Assembly (NCBI GenBank): GCA_001600455.1
Contig: BCKC01000011.1
Span: 248,001-312,000, forward strand
Reading direction: 5' to 3'
Length of the DNA: 64,000 nucleotides
Source: Endocalyx cinctus
Taxonomy: Eukaryota > Ascomycota > Sordariomycetes > Amphisphaeriales > Apiosporaceae
A model generated the notes under the pieces. It was not told the DNA's origin, did not search any database, and was given only the letters and a program-made list of their open reading frames with translations. Below are positions 55,564 through 64,000 of this stretch, in pieces. How positions within the stretch are numbered: the first letter of the stretch is position 1; each line of letters begins with the position of its first letter. A program made the translations under genes and the position numbers.

Positions 55564-55899
55564 TTAACGGCTCTTTATAAGCTTTATCGTTTCCGATAAG
55601 TCGGGGTTTTGCTCCGTCCGCGTGTACAAATCGGTAATTTTGTATCCGACCTTGAATCGCCAACTCGGGAGATAAGTGTTAGAATGTGGGGTCTGAAGCG
55701 ATGATATGCCATCAGTTCCGGTCACAATCCGACTCATATTTTCGGACATCGTCTTCATAATATTTATAAATGCTCCTCGAAGCCCACAAGTAATATTCTG
55801 GAGAAGTAAGAGTGACGTGACGTAATTCAATGATTGATATACCCCTGTAACCCCCGACGAAACGAAACATTCGGGGTTTTGGCTGATAAGAAGAACCAC
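55564..55899 (-). CDS. Hypothetical protein of 111 aa
   Basis: Open single-exon frame upstream of the NTF2-like gene. No recognised domain; a weakly hydrophobic segment near residues 20-45. Low confidence; it may be part of a decayed gene. Confidence 0.25.
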   Translation of the reverse strand: MVLLISQNPECFVSSGVTGVYQSLNYVTSLLLLQNITCGLRGAFINIMKTMSENMSRIVTGTDGISSLQTPHSNTYLPSWRFKVGYKITDLYTRTEQNPDLSETIKLIKSR

Positions 55900-56120
55900 T
55901 TTTTAGTTTAATAAATATTCAAAATGTAGTTTTGAAGATGGTATTCTTTCGGTGATGATTAAAAGGCGCTATTGTAAAGGAACGCAGAATATGACTATAC
56001 GGCATGAAAGCAAAACACCAAGACAAAAGACATCTCAATTCATGTTTATCCTTTCACAACTTCGAATGGGCCCCAATACCATCATTACACCATGAAATTC
56101 TGTTTCCACAAAACTTTGCG

Positions 56121-57362
56121 TTATAGCTTAGCCAGAGGACCATCTGCACGCACAATTCCAAGGTGGGCTTTTGATATTTCGGATACGTCCTTGCACCCAG
56201 CTAACTGCATGCAGCGCTTGAATTCATCATAAAGTATATCCAGTGTCTTGTCCACCCCCTTTTCGCCATCATACTTCTCAAGTGTTAGCGCATGATGAAA
56301 TAAAAGGATAATTCAGAGCATAATGAGAAACTTACAGCAAGTCCCCATATGGTAGGCCGACCTATCCAGCAGCACTCAGCTCCCAGGGCGATGGCCTTGA
56401 AAATGTCCGAGCCAGATCTGAATCCACCGTCTATATGAACATGAATTTTCCCGTCGGCGGCTTCGACGCATTCCGGAAGAGCATCGATCGTGGCCGGAGT
56501 GCCGTCTAGTTGCCGCCCGCCATGGTTACTAACGATAACGCCGTCGCATCCATACTGACGCGCTAAGAGGACATCTTCAGCTGTTAGGACGCCTTTAATC
56601 CATATTTGCATCTTCGTCCTGCTTCGTAGCCATCGTATGTCATATTCCCAAGAATGGGCATCGGAATTGAAAGCGGTAAATCCGTCGTCGTGTGTCTTAG
56701 CTTGGATCATCTCGGACGTCAAGTCGATGTTGGGAAATGACAATCCGACTGGAGTGCGAAAATCGTCGCGCCACTCATTATTCCTGACCCCGAGCACCGG
56801 ACTATCGGCCGTTAAAAAAATGGCCACGCAGCCGGCGGCTTCGGCGCGCCGGATTATACGCTCCTGAAGAGCACGATCCTTCATCGTGTATAGCTGCATG
56901 GCGTGCGCGAGCGGACCGACCTCCTTACCCGCCTTGACAATTTCCTCCACTGGATAATTGGCGAAGGACGAGACCGCCATGTTGATACCTCTTCTAGCAC
57001 AAGCCCGGCTCGTGGCGAGTTCTCCGTCGGGATGAGCCATGCCTTGTAAACCAGCTGGAGAAACACATAATGGGAACGCAATCTTGCGCCCTAAGACCGT
57101 GACACTAGTATCGGCGTTTGAGACATCTCTGAGGACCCGTGGACGAATGCGATATTTCGCAAAAGCGGCCCTATTCTCTCGAAGAGTGATTTGATCGGTA
57201 GAACCATCATTGAAGAAGTCTACACCAAAGAAACGTCAATTCAATGAGTCAGAAGGTTATCAAAGTACTCTTACTAGCGGTTATCCGATCTAACTTCCTC
57301 ATGGCTTCATCTCGTACATCATCGACGTTGAGGACAACGATAGCTTTATGCGTATTGCCCAT
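56121..57362 (-). CDS. FMN-dependent alpha-hydroxyacid oxidase/dehydrogenase
   Basis: Exons 57362-57275, 57219-56336 and 56276-56121 join to 375 aa. It is the glycolate oxidase/lactate oxidase/flavocytochrome-b2 core without a cytochrome b5 domain: 'IRPRVLRDVSNADTSVTVLG', 'SPAGLQGMAHPDGE', 'AMQLYTM', 'WIKGVLTAEDVLLA', 'VSNHGGRQLDG' with the catalytic His, and 'HIDGGFRSGSDIFKAIALGA'. The Lys, His and Arg that bind FMN and substrate are present. It oxidises a 2-hydroxyacid to a 2-oxoacid. It shares the 50-57 kb stretch with a PKS relic, an SDR and the NTF2-like gene. No stops; probably functional. Confidence 0.92.
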
Positions 57363-58028
57363 TTTTTCAGCAAATGTATAGATGGACTTGTTTCGAGTAT
57401 TAAATATGGCCTTGATTGATGATTTTTCATATTTTACAGATATGGACACAACTAAACAGCCTACCTAAGCAAGGGCGAACTTCTGACCGAGTCTAAGAGG
57501 GTCTGAGGGGCTCTTCTATCGAATCGCCGATGCCGCATTCGAGCGATTGAATTAGTGGCAAAACATGATTGGATAAAAAGTGCACACATTGCAACTGATT
57601 TCCAACACATATCCAACTGATTACAATGTCCACTTTAAACACAAGAATAATAACTGTTATACAACGTCAATCTGGGCATTTGGTATCATGTTACCGCTCG
57701 CTGCTTTTGCTCAGGCTCGGCTTAGGTTAGCTTAGTGTCGTAGTGTGTACTGTGCCACAGTATACGGATACAGTGAATATACAGTATATATACAGTAGCT
57801 AGCAGCTATAATTAGAATACCGAAAGCTGTGGTATCCACACCATTCCTCATGCATCTTCCACTCAATAAAGGACCTCCTAACACTCAGTCTTGATCAGGT
57901 CTGCTCAGGATAGCTCAGGTTCATATTAGTAATAATCAAGGTTACTCAGGAGGCTCGGTTTTCTTACTGCGGTATCGGGATTAGAACCAAGTTTTGGCCT
58001 TGCTGGACCACTCTTCTGCTTATCACAC
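57363..58028. other. Intergenic, TA-rich with short tandem motifs
   Basis: The stretch at 57740-57810 is rich in tacagta-like units. No gene seen. Confidence 0.5.
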
Positions 58029-58937
58029 CTAGTCCCTGAGAAGGTTGCATAGGTACACATCCTCGTAGCTGTCGTCGAATGGACCAATCTCACCGATGAT
58101 TTGAAAGTCCACCGTGGTAATCCGTCCAAAGTCGACTTTCCCAAAGTACCTGTTCCAAGGATTGGTGTCCATACGCTTTGCCCAGTCGTCTGCTATCCCC
58201 ATACCCAGCCTCTGCAGATCAACGTCTTCGTGGTGAATCCAGTCGGCGGGTGTCGCGCTTGACTTCCAGGTAAGCTTCCAGCCTGGCCCTTCATAGCGTT
58301 TGGAAAGAGATACCGCAGGATTAGAACTCACCGCGCCGGTGTTATCATCATACAGGTGCAACGTGTGGTCCATGGACGTGTCATATCCTGGAGCGCGAAC
58401 GGAGCGAAGCTCGAGTTTATAACACGCATTGTCGTCGCGTGTTGTTAAGAACGAGCTGTCTATACCCGATAGGTTGAAACCGCGCGCGCGCAAGGACGAT
58501 TCCATATGTCGAATAATGTCGTCGCTTCTCTTACCCGCGCCGGATAAGTCTTGGCTAGCCGCTCCCTGGGTCTCATCATTGACCTTCTGTTGGCCGATGA
58601 CTCCGGCGAATATGGCGAATACTGTACCCCCGACTCCGCTCGCGAGGTTCAAACAAGATACCTGGTTGGGATATATGCTTTTCCAGAACTCGCAGTACCC
58701 GTTAACGGCGAAGGCTGTTCCCCCGCCAAATAGGAGCCCGCCGCCGAATGCGACAACCCATTCTCGAGGGAGCGGACCGATAAATTCCTTGATCAAGTCT
58801 AGGGTGGGGTTTCCTGGGCAGTTTGGCTTCTCGTCTTGGCGAGCTTGTAATTCAGCTCCGACGTCAAGAGATTTCGCCATTGATGAGGCCAATATGCACA
58901 GGAGTGAATACCGGCTAAAAAGGATAGAAGACTTCAT
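58029..58937 (-). CDS. Secreted or membrane protein, unknown family
   Basis: Single exon, 302 aa. Signal peptide ('LFSRYSLLCILASSMA'), then a Gly-rich hydrophobic region ('WVVAFGGGLLFGGGTAFAV') and a second one ('GVGGTVFAIFAGVIG') that may be membrane hairpins. A KR pair (GAGKRSDD) could be a Kex2 site, leaving a C-terminal domain of about 165 aa rich in Asp, Tyr and Trp ('WNRYFGKVDFGRITTVDFQI'). I do not recognise the family. Coding character is strong and there are no stops. It could be an effector-like or surface protein. Confidence 0.65.
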   Translation of the reverse strand: MKSSILFSRYSLLCILASSMAKSLDVGAELQARQDEKPNCPGNPTLDLIKEFIGPLPREWVVAFGGGLLFGGGTAFAVNGYCEFWKSIYPNQVSCLNLASGVGGTVFAIFAGVIGQQKVNDETQGAASQDLSGAGKRSDDIIRHMESSLRARGFNLSGIDSSFLTTRDDNACYKLELRSVRAPGYDTSMDHTLHLYDDNTGAVSSNPAVSLSKRYEGPGWKLTWKSSATPADWIHHEDVDLQRLGMGIADDWAKRMDTNPWNRYFGKVDFGRITTVDFQIIGEIGPFDDSYEDVYLCNLLRD

Positions 58938-59820
58938 CTTGGTAGCAATATTAATAAAAATATTGATGATAGAAGTAGTGAGGAACTTGATAACTCAACA
59001 GATATGATATTTTATTCGAAGTTGTAGTCTTTTCTGGCTATTTCTTGATTAAATTTGTAAAACTTGTTCTGTTACAACGATGACAACAACGTTGCGACCA
59101 ACTACATACATTGTGTGGCAGTGCATAATGACGCAGAGCCGCTTACTAACACAGAGTCTATTGGTATTAGTTAGTTCTCAACAAGCCTGTATGTAGTTAC
59201 TGAGTCTTCAGTTTTGTTCTGTTTCAATATTCCGGGCTAAAAATAATATAGTGAACTCTTTCCACGTCCTAGTTTAAACCTTGCCAGGAAAGAGTTATAA
59301 GGACAAATAGATTCTTGCGCGAAAATGGCTAGTATTTGGAAGTCAAAATTTATGAGGCAAATGACTACAAACGAGGGTTAATACGAAAGGAAAGGGTGGG
59401 ATCGCGATATCAGTTGAATCGTCCATTCTCTCAACTCCCTCTCCCGCTTGACAATATATGTATATAATTACCAGCACACAAAAACCCGATGGGACCATAA
59501 AAAGTCCGACAGGGGGTCAGGAAAAAAATCCAACATGGGAGAGGTAATAAATTGAATAGGAAGACGCATGCATATCATGCGGCTTCGTTTGCTTAGGTGC
59601 CGGTGATGCCTATACTCTTAAACCTTCCTAGGCGCACAATGTGAACATTCCTGTAGATGATAGATCAAGCAGTACCTCCGTTTTCATAATATAATCACAC
59701 CTAACCTAGTCTCGTAAACATTATGAACGCAAACCCGATCGGGAAAGGTTTCGTGTGGATCCGAAGGCAACATCCGTTAATGATTAAAATGCTAAGCCAT
59801 TACGTTTCCCAATGGCTCAC
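58938..59820. other. Intergenic, nothing recognised
   Basis: AT-rich. A plus-strand open frame at 59723-59959 overlaps the 3' end of the DUF3176 gene antisense and is not believed. Confidence 0.5.
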
Positions 59821-61300
59821 TCAACTCTCTCTGGTAAATCCCACTAATCGGTTCCCTGACATATCCAACTCTACGCGATATCTACCTATCTTCTCCTGCA
59901 CCCCACCAAGTTTATCTATGCCTTCTATAGCGGCAGCTCTTACCTCGTCATCTAGTTGAAGATACAGTGGGAGAAGGGCGTCTGATTCGCATGGCTGAGC
60001 CTTGAGCTTGGCTGTATAGATTATCATAAACAGAAGATAAACTAGTGACAGGAGAACAAGGCTTGCCGGATAAGCAATCCATGACCACCTCACCACAATA
60101 ACCACGCCGGTGGTATAAGTATTACCGTGATATCGCTCGCTATTATCGACCACGGTCTGGTTCAGGCGTACGTCATTCGTCATGCTCCTAGCAAGACGCG
60201 CGATCCACGATTCCGGGTCATCTAAGCTTCTCTGCATGCCCTCGGCAAAGTCCGTTGAAGCAGATATAACGCCGAGACCGCCGTCGGCGCTTACGTTCCC
60301 GATGAACGTATTATTGACGTACTGAGACATGCTGAGCAGCTGTGAGTTTGGCAATCCATAGCTGTCAGACGGGTTGACGTGCATGACATCCGGGATGTCT
60401 ACAAAAGTGATGTTACCGTTTTCCGTCCCTGGTGCGAGGGCAATAGCTCTGTTCCAGGACAGAACGACAGTGTCTAGAGTTCTTCCCAGTCTCACCTCGA
60501 CGTCGTGTAGTTGAAGACAATACCAGAGCGCGCACTCCGTAGCGACAGAAGCGTTCAGCCCGGAAGTCGAAGTTTGACTTGCGGAAAGTCCTAGAGCGGC
60601 GAACGAACCGATCAGGTTCGGAGAGTTCCATCCGATATCGTCTAGGTCCTTGAACACTCGTCCCGTACCAGGACCTATCTCGAAGACCATGCCGAAATCC
60701 AACTATCCGGAGTCGCAAAATTGCCTCAGCAATGTCAACGAGCCGCTCGTGATGATACAGATAGTACCAGAACTACCAGAAGGCTTCCTGGTAATGCTGA
60801 TCTCGCTCGTTAAGTTCTTGCATGCTCTGCAAACCCCCATTGTTGGAATGGTGGGCCATGTACAGTTTCCCGTTGGGCAGTTCGCTTCCGGATACGCTAT
60901 CAATGACGACATGAATCCGTTATACGTGGCTAGCTTAGTCGAAGAGGTTGGATTGTCTGGCCTGGTGGTTAGTATATTCTCGTTTTAAACTAATTAAGGA
61001 GCTAATTTCCGTACATGCACCACCATATCCATCCACAGTGTTCACATAGATACTCCTTGGAACCGAAGCTAATTGTGTAGGTACTTCGCTTTTCACCTGC
61101 CTGGTTTCGAAAGTGACCAACTGTTGCGTGAAAGTGCTGAATGCTATGGCCAGAATTGTCAAAGCAGCGCCGAGGCAGCTGAAATGGCTGGGTTAATATT
61201 AGAATTGGTGTAGTCAGATTTCTCAGAGAGTGAACCGACATGGTCTTCACTTACGTGATTTTGAAGTCCCATAACAAAATTGCTAGATTTAAGTGTCACA
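59821..61300 (-). pseudogene. DUF3176 membrane protein, one nonsense codon, 5' end incomplete
   Basis: Minus-strand pieces: a partial exon ending 'LLWDFKIT' near 61255; 61178-61024 ('LTILAIAFSTFTQQLVTFET'); and 60961-59821 ('PEANCPTGNCTWPTIPTMGV', 'WIARLARSMTND', 'YLLFMIIYTAKL'). CPTGNCTW is the DUF3176 hallmark. One TAG at 60705-60703 interrupts the long last exon. The N-terminal membrane spans cannot be found upstream. Function of the family is unknown; it has membrane segments at both ends and a large glycosylated loop. Confidence 0.75.
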
Positions 61301-61739
61301 AAACTTAGGTATGCTAACCGACAAAACAGGGAAAGGTGGGGGCAGGTTGGATTCTCAAATGAAGGTGCAGCGACAGCGCACTTAGCTCCAATTCCAGCCT
61401 GTATTTTCGCCCCTTTACGCCCCATCCCAAAAAGACGATCAGCATCATTATATAAATACGATCAGCCCCAGTGTACTTGCGATGTTTCGTCATTATATAT
61501 AATTTCCTTGACCTTTCTCGTTAAAGATATATAGTTACAACATTGAAAAGACTGGTCCTACGTTGCAAAGTTGATTGGATGATGGTGTGCACGGTAGGTG
61601 ATCATTACTATTACTACCCATACCTTCCTACATTAGACTACTTTCATATGTTACGGCTGCATCTCGCTGATTGTCAGATATAGACTTTCATCTCTACCCA
61701 ATGGTGGAGGTGTGTTCTCGGAGCCCTCGCACGATGCAT

Positions 61740-62952
61740 GGTATTGAGTAGCAGCCACTCCCTTATCCAGCTACTTAAATAGTGCCGATAAAGCGAATAC
61801 TTATCAGGCGTATCTTCCCTCAGAGCCAGCATCTGTACTAGGCTGCACCTACCAATTTCAGTTGTGCAATAATGTATACGGGAATCAAACATGTGGCCCT
61901 TTAGCTAGTATACGGGGTGCTGTTGCTGGTGCTGTGTCCCTGTTTGATACAAACTAATTACATCGACTTCGCAGCCAACAATGCCACCACAGGGCAAGCC
62001 GCTATCTTCACCTATCCTGTTCAAGCTACTTCTGATGTTTCGATTTACGGTATAGTCAGCAAGCTTGGGCCATTTAGTTTGATGTCACAAAGATATATAT
62101 CTATGAGACATCAAAATATCTAAGAAGCGGACCAATGGCAACTCGATGTGGCACATTGGTGGGATATATCGATGGCTGCCCGACAAGCATCGTTCTTGGA
62201 ATAAGCCTACGGCCCTACTGAGACAGCTACACGAGCTTAACGCATCAACTTCACTACCCTAGAATTACAGAAGCTATGTAATAACCAGGTAAGTGCAAGA
62301 TATCCGAGAATTCCTATATATGGCATTTTCAGAATGATGGGTGTTAACACGTGATAGAAAATTCGGTCTACTGCATATCAGTCTTTTAGCGTCTTCGGCC
62401 TTGCCTTCAATTTCTCGGTCGGCGTTTCTTCGATGATTACCTCCTATTTATTGGAACCGGTATCAGCTTTTCTTTTCAAAACAAAGGGATACAAACGGTA
62501 CGAGTACCTGAAGTGGATAAGCAACGCAACTTTACAGCTACAACGCTTAGCACATGAAGAACTGGGCTTTGGCACCTGGTCTGGCTGTGACAGAACCGTC
62601 CAGACCACTAAGACGAACGAGCTTTTGGGGCTTCTGGACATCACAAATTCGGATCACCCTATCCTTCGACCCCAAACTCCGCACAATGACTCTTGAAGAT
62701 CCTCAGAGCTCTTTCGAGTCATCGAATATCGCCCAGATTCCCACATCGACAGAAAGTGTGTCGAATGAGACTGTTGTGTCTGGCAACCAGACATCGCTGA
62801 CTATGGAGCTAGCTACGGTCTCCGGGGAGATTACAGAGATATTTCTTCATCCAGAGACGTCCGAAGCAACCACCGCATCACAAGGTAATAATTTTTTGTC
62901 GCAAGACACGGAAATTACGCCGGTGAGAGTAAGCCGATCATATAGTTTATAA
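61740..62952 (+). pseudogene. Fungal transmembrane protein gene, decayed
   Basis: Recognisable pieces in order: 'YQAYLPSEPASVLGCTYQFQ', 'GNQTCGPLASIRGAVAGA', 'QWQLDVAHWWDISMAARQAS', two in-frame TAA codons, an intron (gtaagt...gatag, about 62290-62355), then 'IRSTAYQSFSVFGLAF', 'GYKRYEYLKWISNATLQLQR', 'LAHEELGFGTWSGCDRT', and a Ser/Thr-rich tail in a shifted frame ending at 62952. This is a common, unnamed multi-span fungal family. At least two stops and two frameshifts make it a pseudogene. Confidence 0.7.
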
Positions 62953-64000
62953 GACAACCCCCCTGCCAATGCGTCACCACTTCAAATACAATTTAACCCA
63001 TAAATACGTAAGGGTATAATCAACCTTACCTACCTGCCTACTTATGTACCTAACCACCCAGCCACCCTTTTACTTTTCACTATTTTCCGCCCGACTATCA
63101 TAAATCTAAATATTCTTGTCAATCCGACCTTTTTCATATCCACTAGGAAATATATAGAACAATTTGATTACCCTCCCTTCTCTATCAATCCAGACCAGGC
63201 TAGCACATTTAACAATATTTAAGGAATATTGCAATCATGGCTCTACGAACATATTCATCTAAGCACTTTGCATACAAACGATGTGTACTTGGTATGGAAG
63301 CCTCCAAAGTTGGAAGATTTGGGATCCAGAAATCGCCTCTCTTCGGGTTTCCCTATCAACAGGCGGTGGAACGCTCGGCTGTGTCGCCCAGGCCAACCTG
63401 ATCTGCTACCAGGTCCGGGAGCGCAACAACAACCTCTGCCGCGCCAACGCGCCCGGCGGTGGCCTCTTCGATGGCGACAAGATCATCCACAGAATCTAGG
63501 ACGGGCTAAGGTCAACTAAGCGGGTCTGCTTATGAAGCATTGTGTATTTTAGGGGAGAGGAGTGGAGAAGGGGAGGAGTGTGGTGGCTAGGAAGTTCTTA
63601 TATATAATTTTCCCAGAACCCAAAGTAATACTATTTATGGCCCACCTGGTCGTCTTTCTGCCTACTAAGTAAATTGAAAGCATGGTTGATATGCCGCTGT
63701 GCTAAACGGTATCTCAGAGAGATGCTGGAAATTCAGTGGTTGAGAAAATGGCTGGTCAGATTCTCTCTCTCTCTACACCCGTGCAAATAGGCGCTATGAT
63801 TGGCATGCCGTACTAAGTGGCTCTTTAGGACAGAGTGCCTCATTCCACTCGGCATTGAATCGGTGAGGACATGGGTAGCGAAGCTCGAGCACATTGTGCC
63901 GCAAGTGGTGTTGCGGCTAAATTTGACCACCACTTGCGGCTAAATTTGACGGCGCGTTTGTCGCCAGATCGGTTAGCCGAGGTAAATCTGGAATTCCTGG
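62953..64000. other. Gene-poor end of the window
   Basis: Around 63280-63500 all three plus frames are open and GC-rich; one contains a Cys-bearing stretch ('ICYQVRERNNNLCRANAPGG'), but I cannot assign it. A CT microsatellite is at about 63761-63775, and gcggctaaatttgac occurs twice near 63912-63952. Confidence 0.4.

Noticed and set aside
63229..63519. Short GC-rich ORFs near the right end
   Set aside because: All three frames are open and none matches a family with confidence, so no single frame can be defended.

Overview
This window is nuclear DNA of a filamentous ascomycete (Pezizomycotina). The evidence is short GT-AG introns of about 45 to 180 bp, fungus-restricted families (PTH11-like rhodopsin-domain receptors, DUF3176, a HET-domain piece, a GH11 xylanase with a Kex2-type site, a highly reducing PKS relic), and fungal Ty3/gypsy, Tc1/mariner and LTR debris. 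The class cannot be fixed from sequence; a leotiomycete or sordariomycete is my guess. Compact, moderately GC-rich gene islands sit in long AT-rich, TA-rich stretches full of broken genes. Several breaks are nonsense codons consistent with C-to-T change, which suggests repeat-induced point mutation (RIP) or a similar decay process. Scattered N bases and a 53-base poly-C run show draft assembly quality.

0-18 kb is gene-poor and AT-rich. It holds a 104-bp MITE, a large palindrome, a transthyretin/HIUase-like ORF, a short-chain dehydrogenase (SDR), several small coiled-coil proteins with basic, nuclear-type tails, a two-exon chromodomain gene with a duplicated extra module, the last 90 codons of a GH18 chitinase, and a frameshifted PD-(D/E)XK-like locus.

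18-33 kb holds two of three paralogues of an unnamed multi-pass membrane protein (the third is at 44-45.6 kb), a MOSC / flavin reductase / ferredoxin fusion enzyme, a solo LTR, a second chromodomain gene with one in-frame stop, and a truncated Ty3/gypsy pol.

33-46 kb holds a GH11 xylanase, an intact five-exon PTH11-like receptor, a Tc1/mariner transposase relic, a HET-domain fragment, a copia reverse-transcriptase scrap, a second rhodopsin-domain gene with odd junctions, an intact SDR and the third membrane paralogue.

46-64 kb holds a truncated maltose-acetyltransferase-domain gene, the poly-C run, the N-terminus of a DUF3435-type tyrosine recombinase (the family of Starship captains), a truncated secreted-protein gene and a decayed highly reducing PKS (ER to KR). 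Beside the PKS lie apparently intact tailoring-type genes: an SDR, a SnoaL/NTF2-like protein and an FMN-dependent 2-hydroxyacid oxidase. A secreted or membrane protein, a DUF3176 gene with one nonsense codon and a decayed membrane-protein gene follow.

Exon models were built by hand from reading frame, splice signals and family alignment. Families are recognised from memory of their motifs, not from a search. The strongest novelty candidates are the chromodomain protein with the duplicated module, the three-paralogue family with differing intron content, the DUF3435 remnant, the two unclassified dispersed repeats, and the intact enzymes beside the dead PKS.
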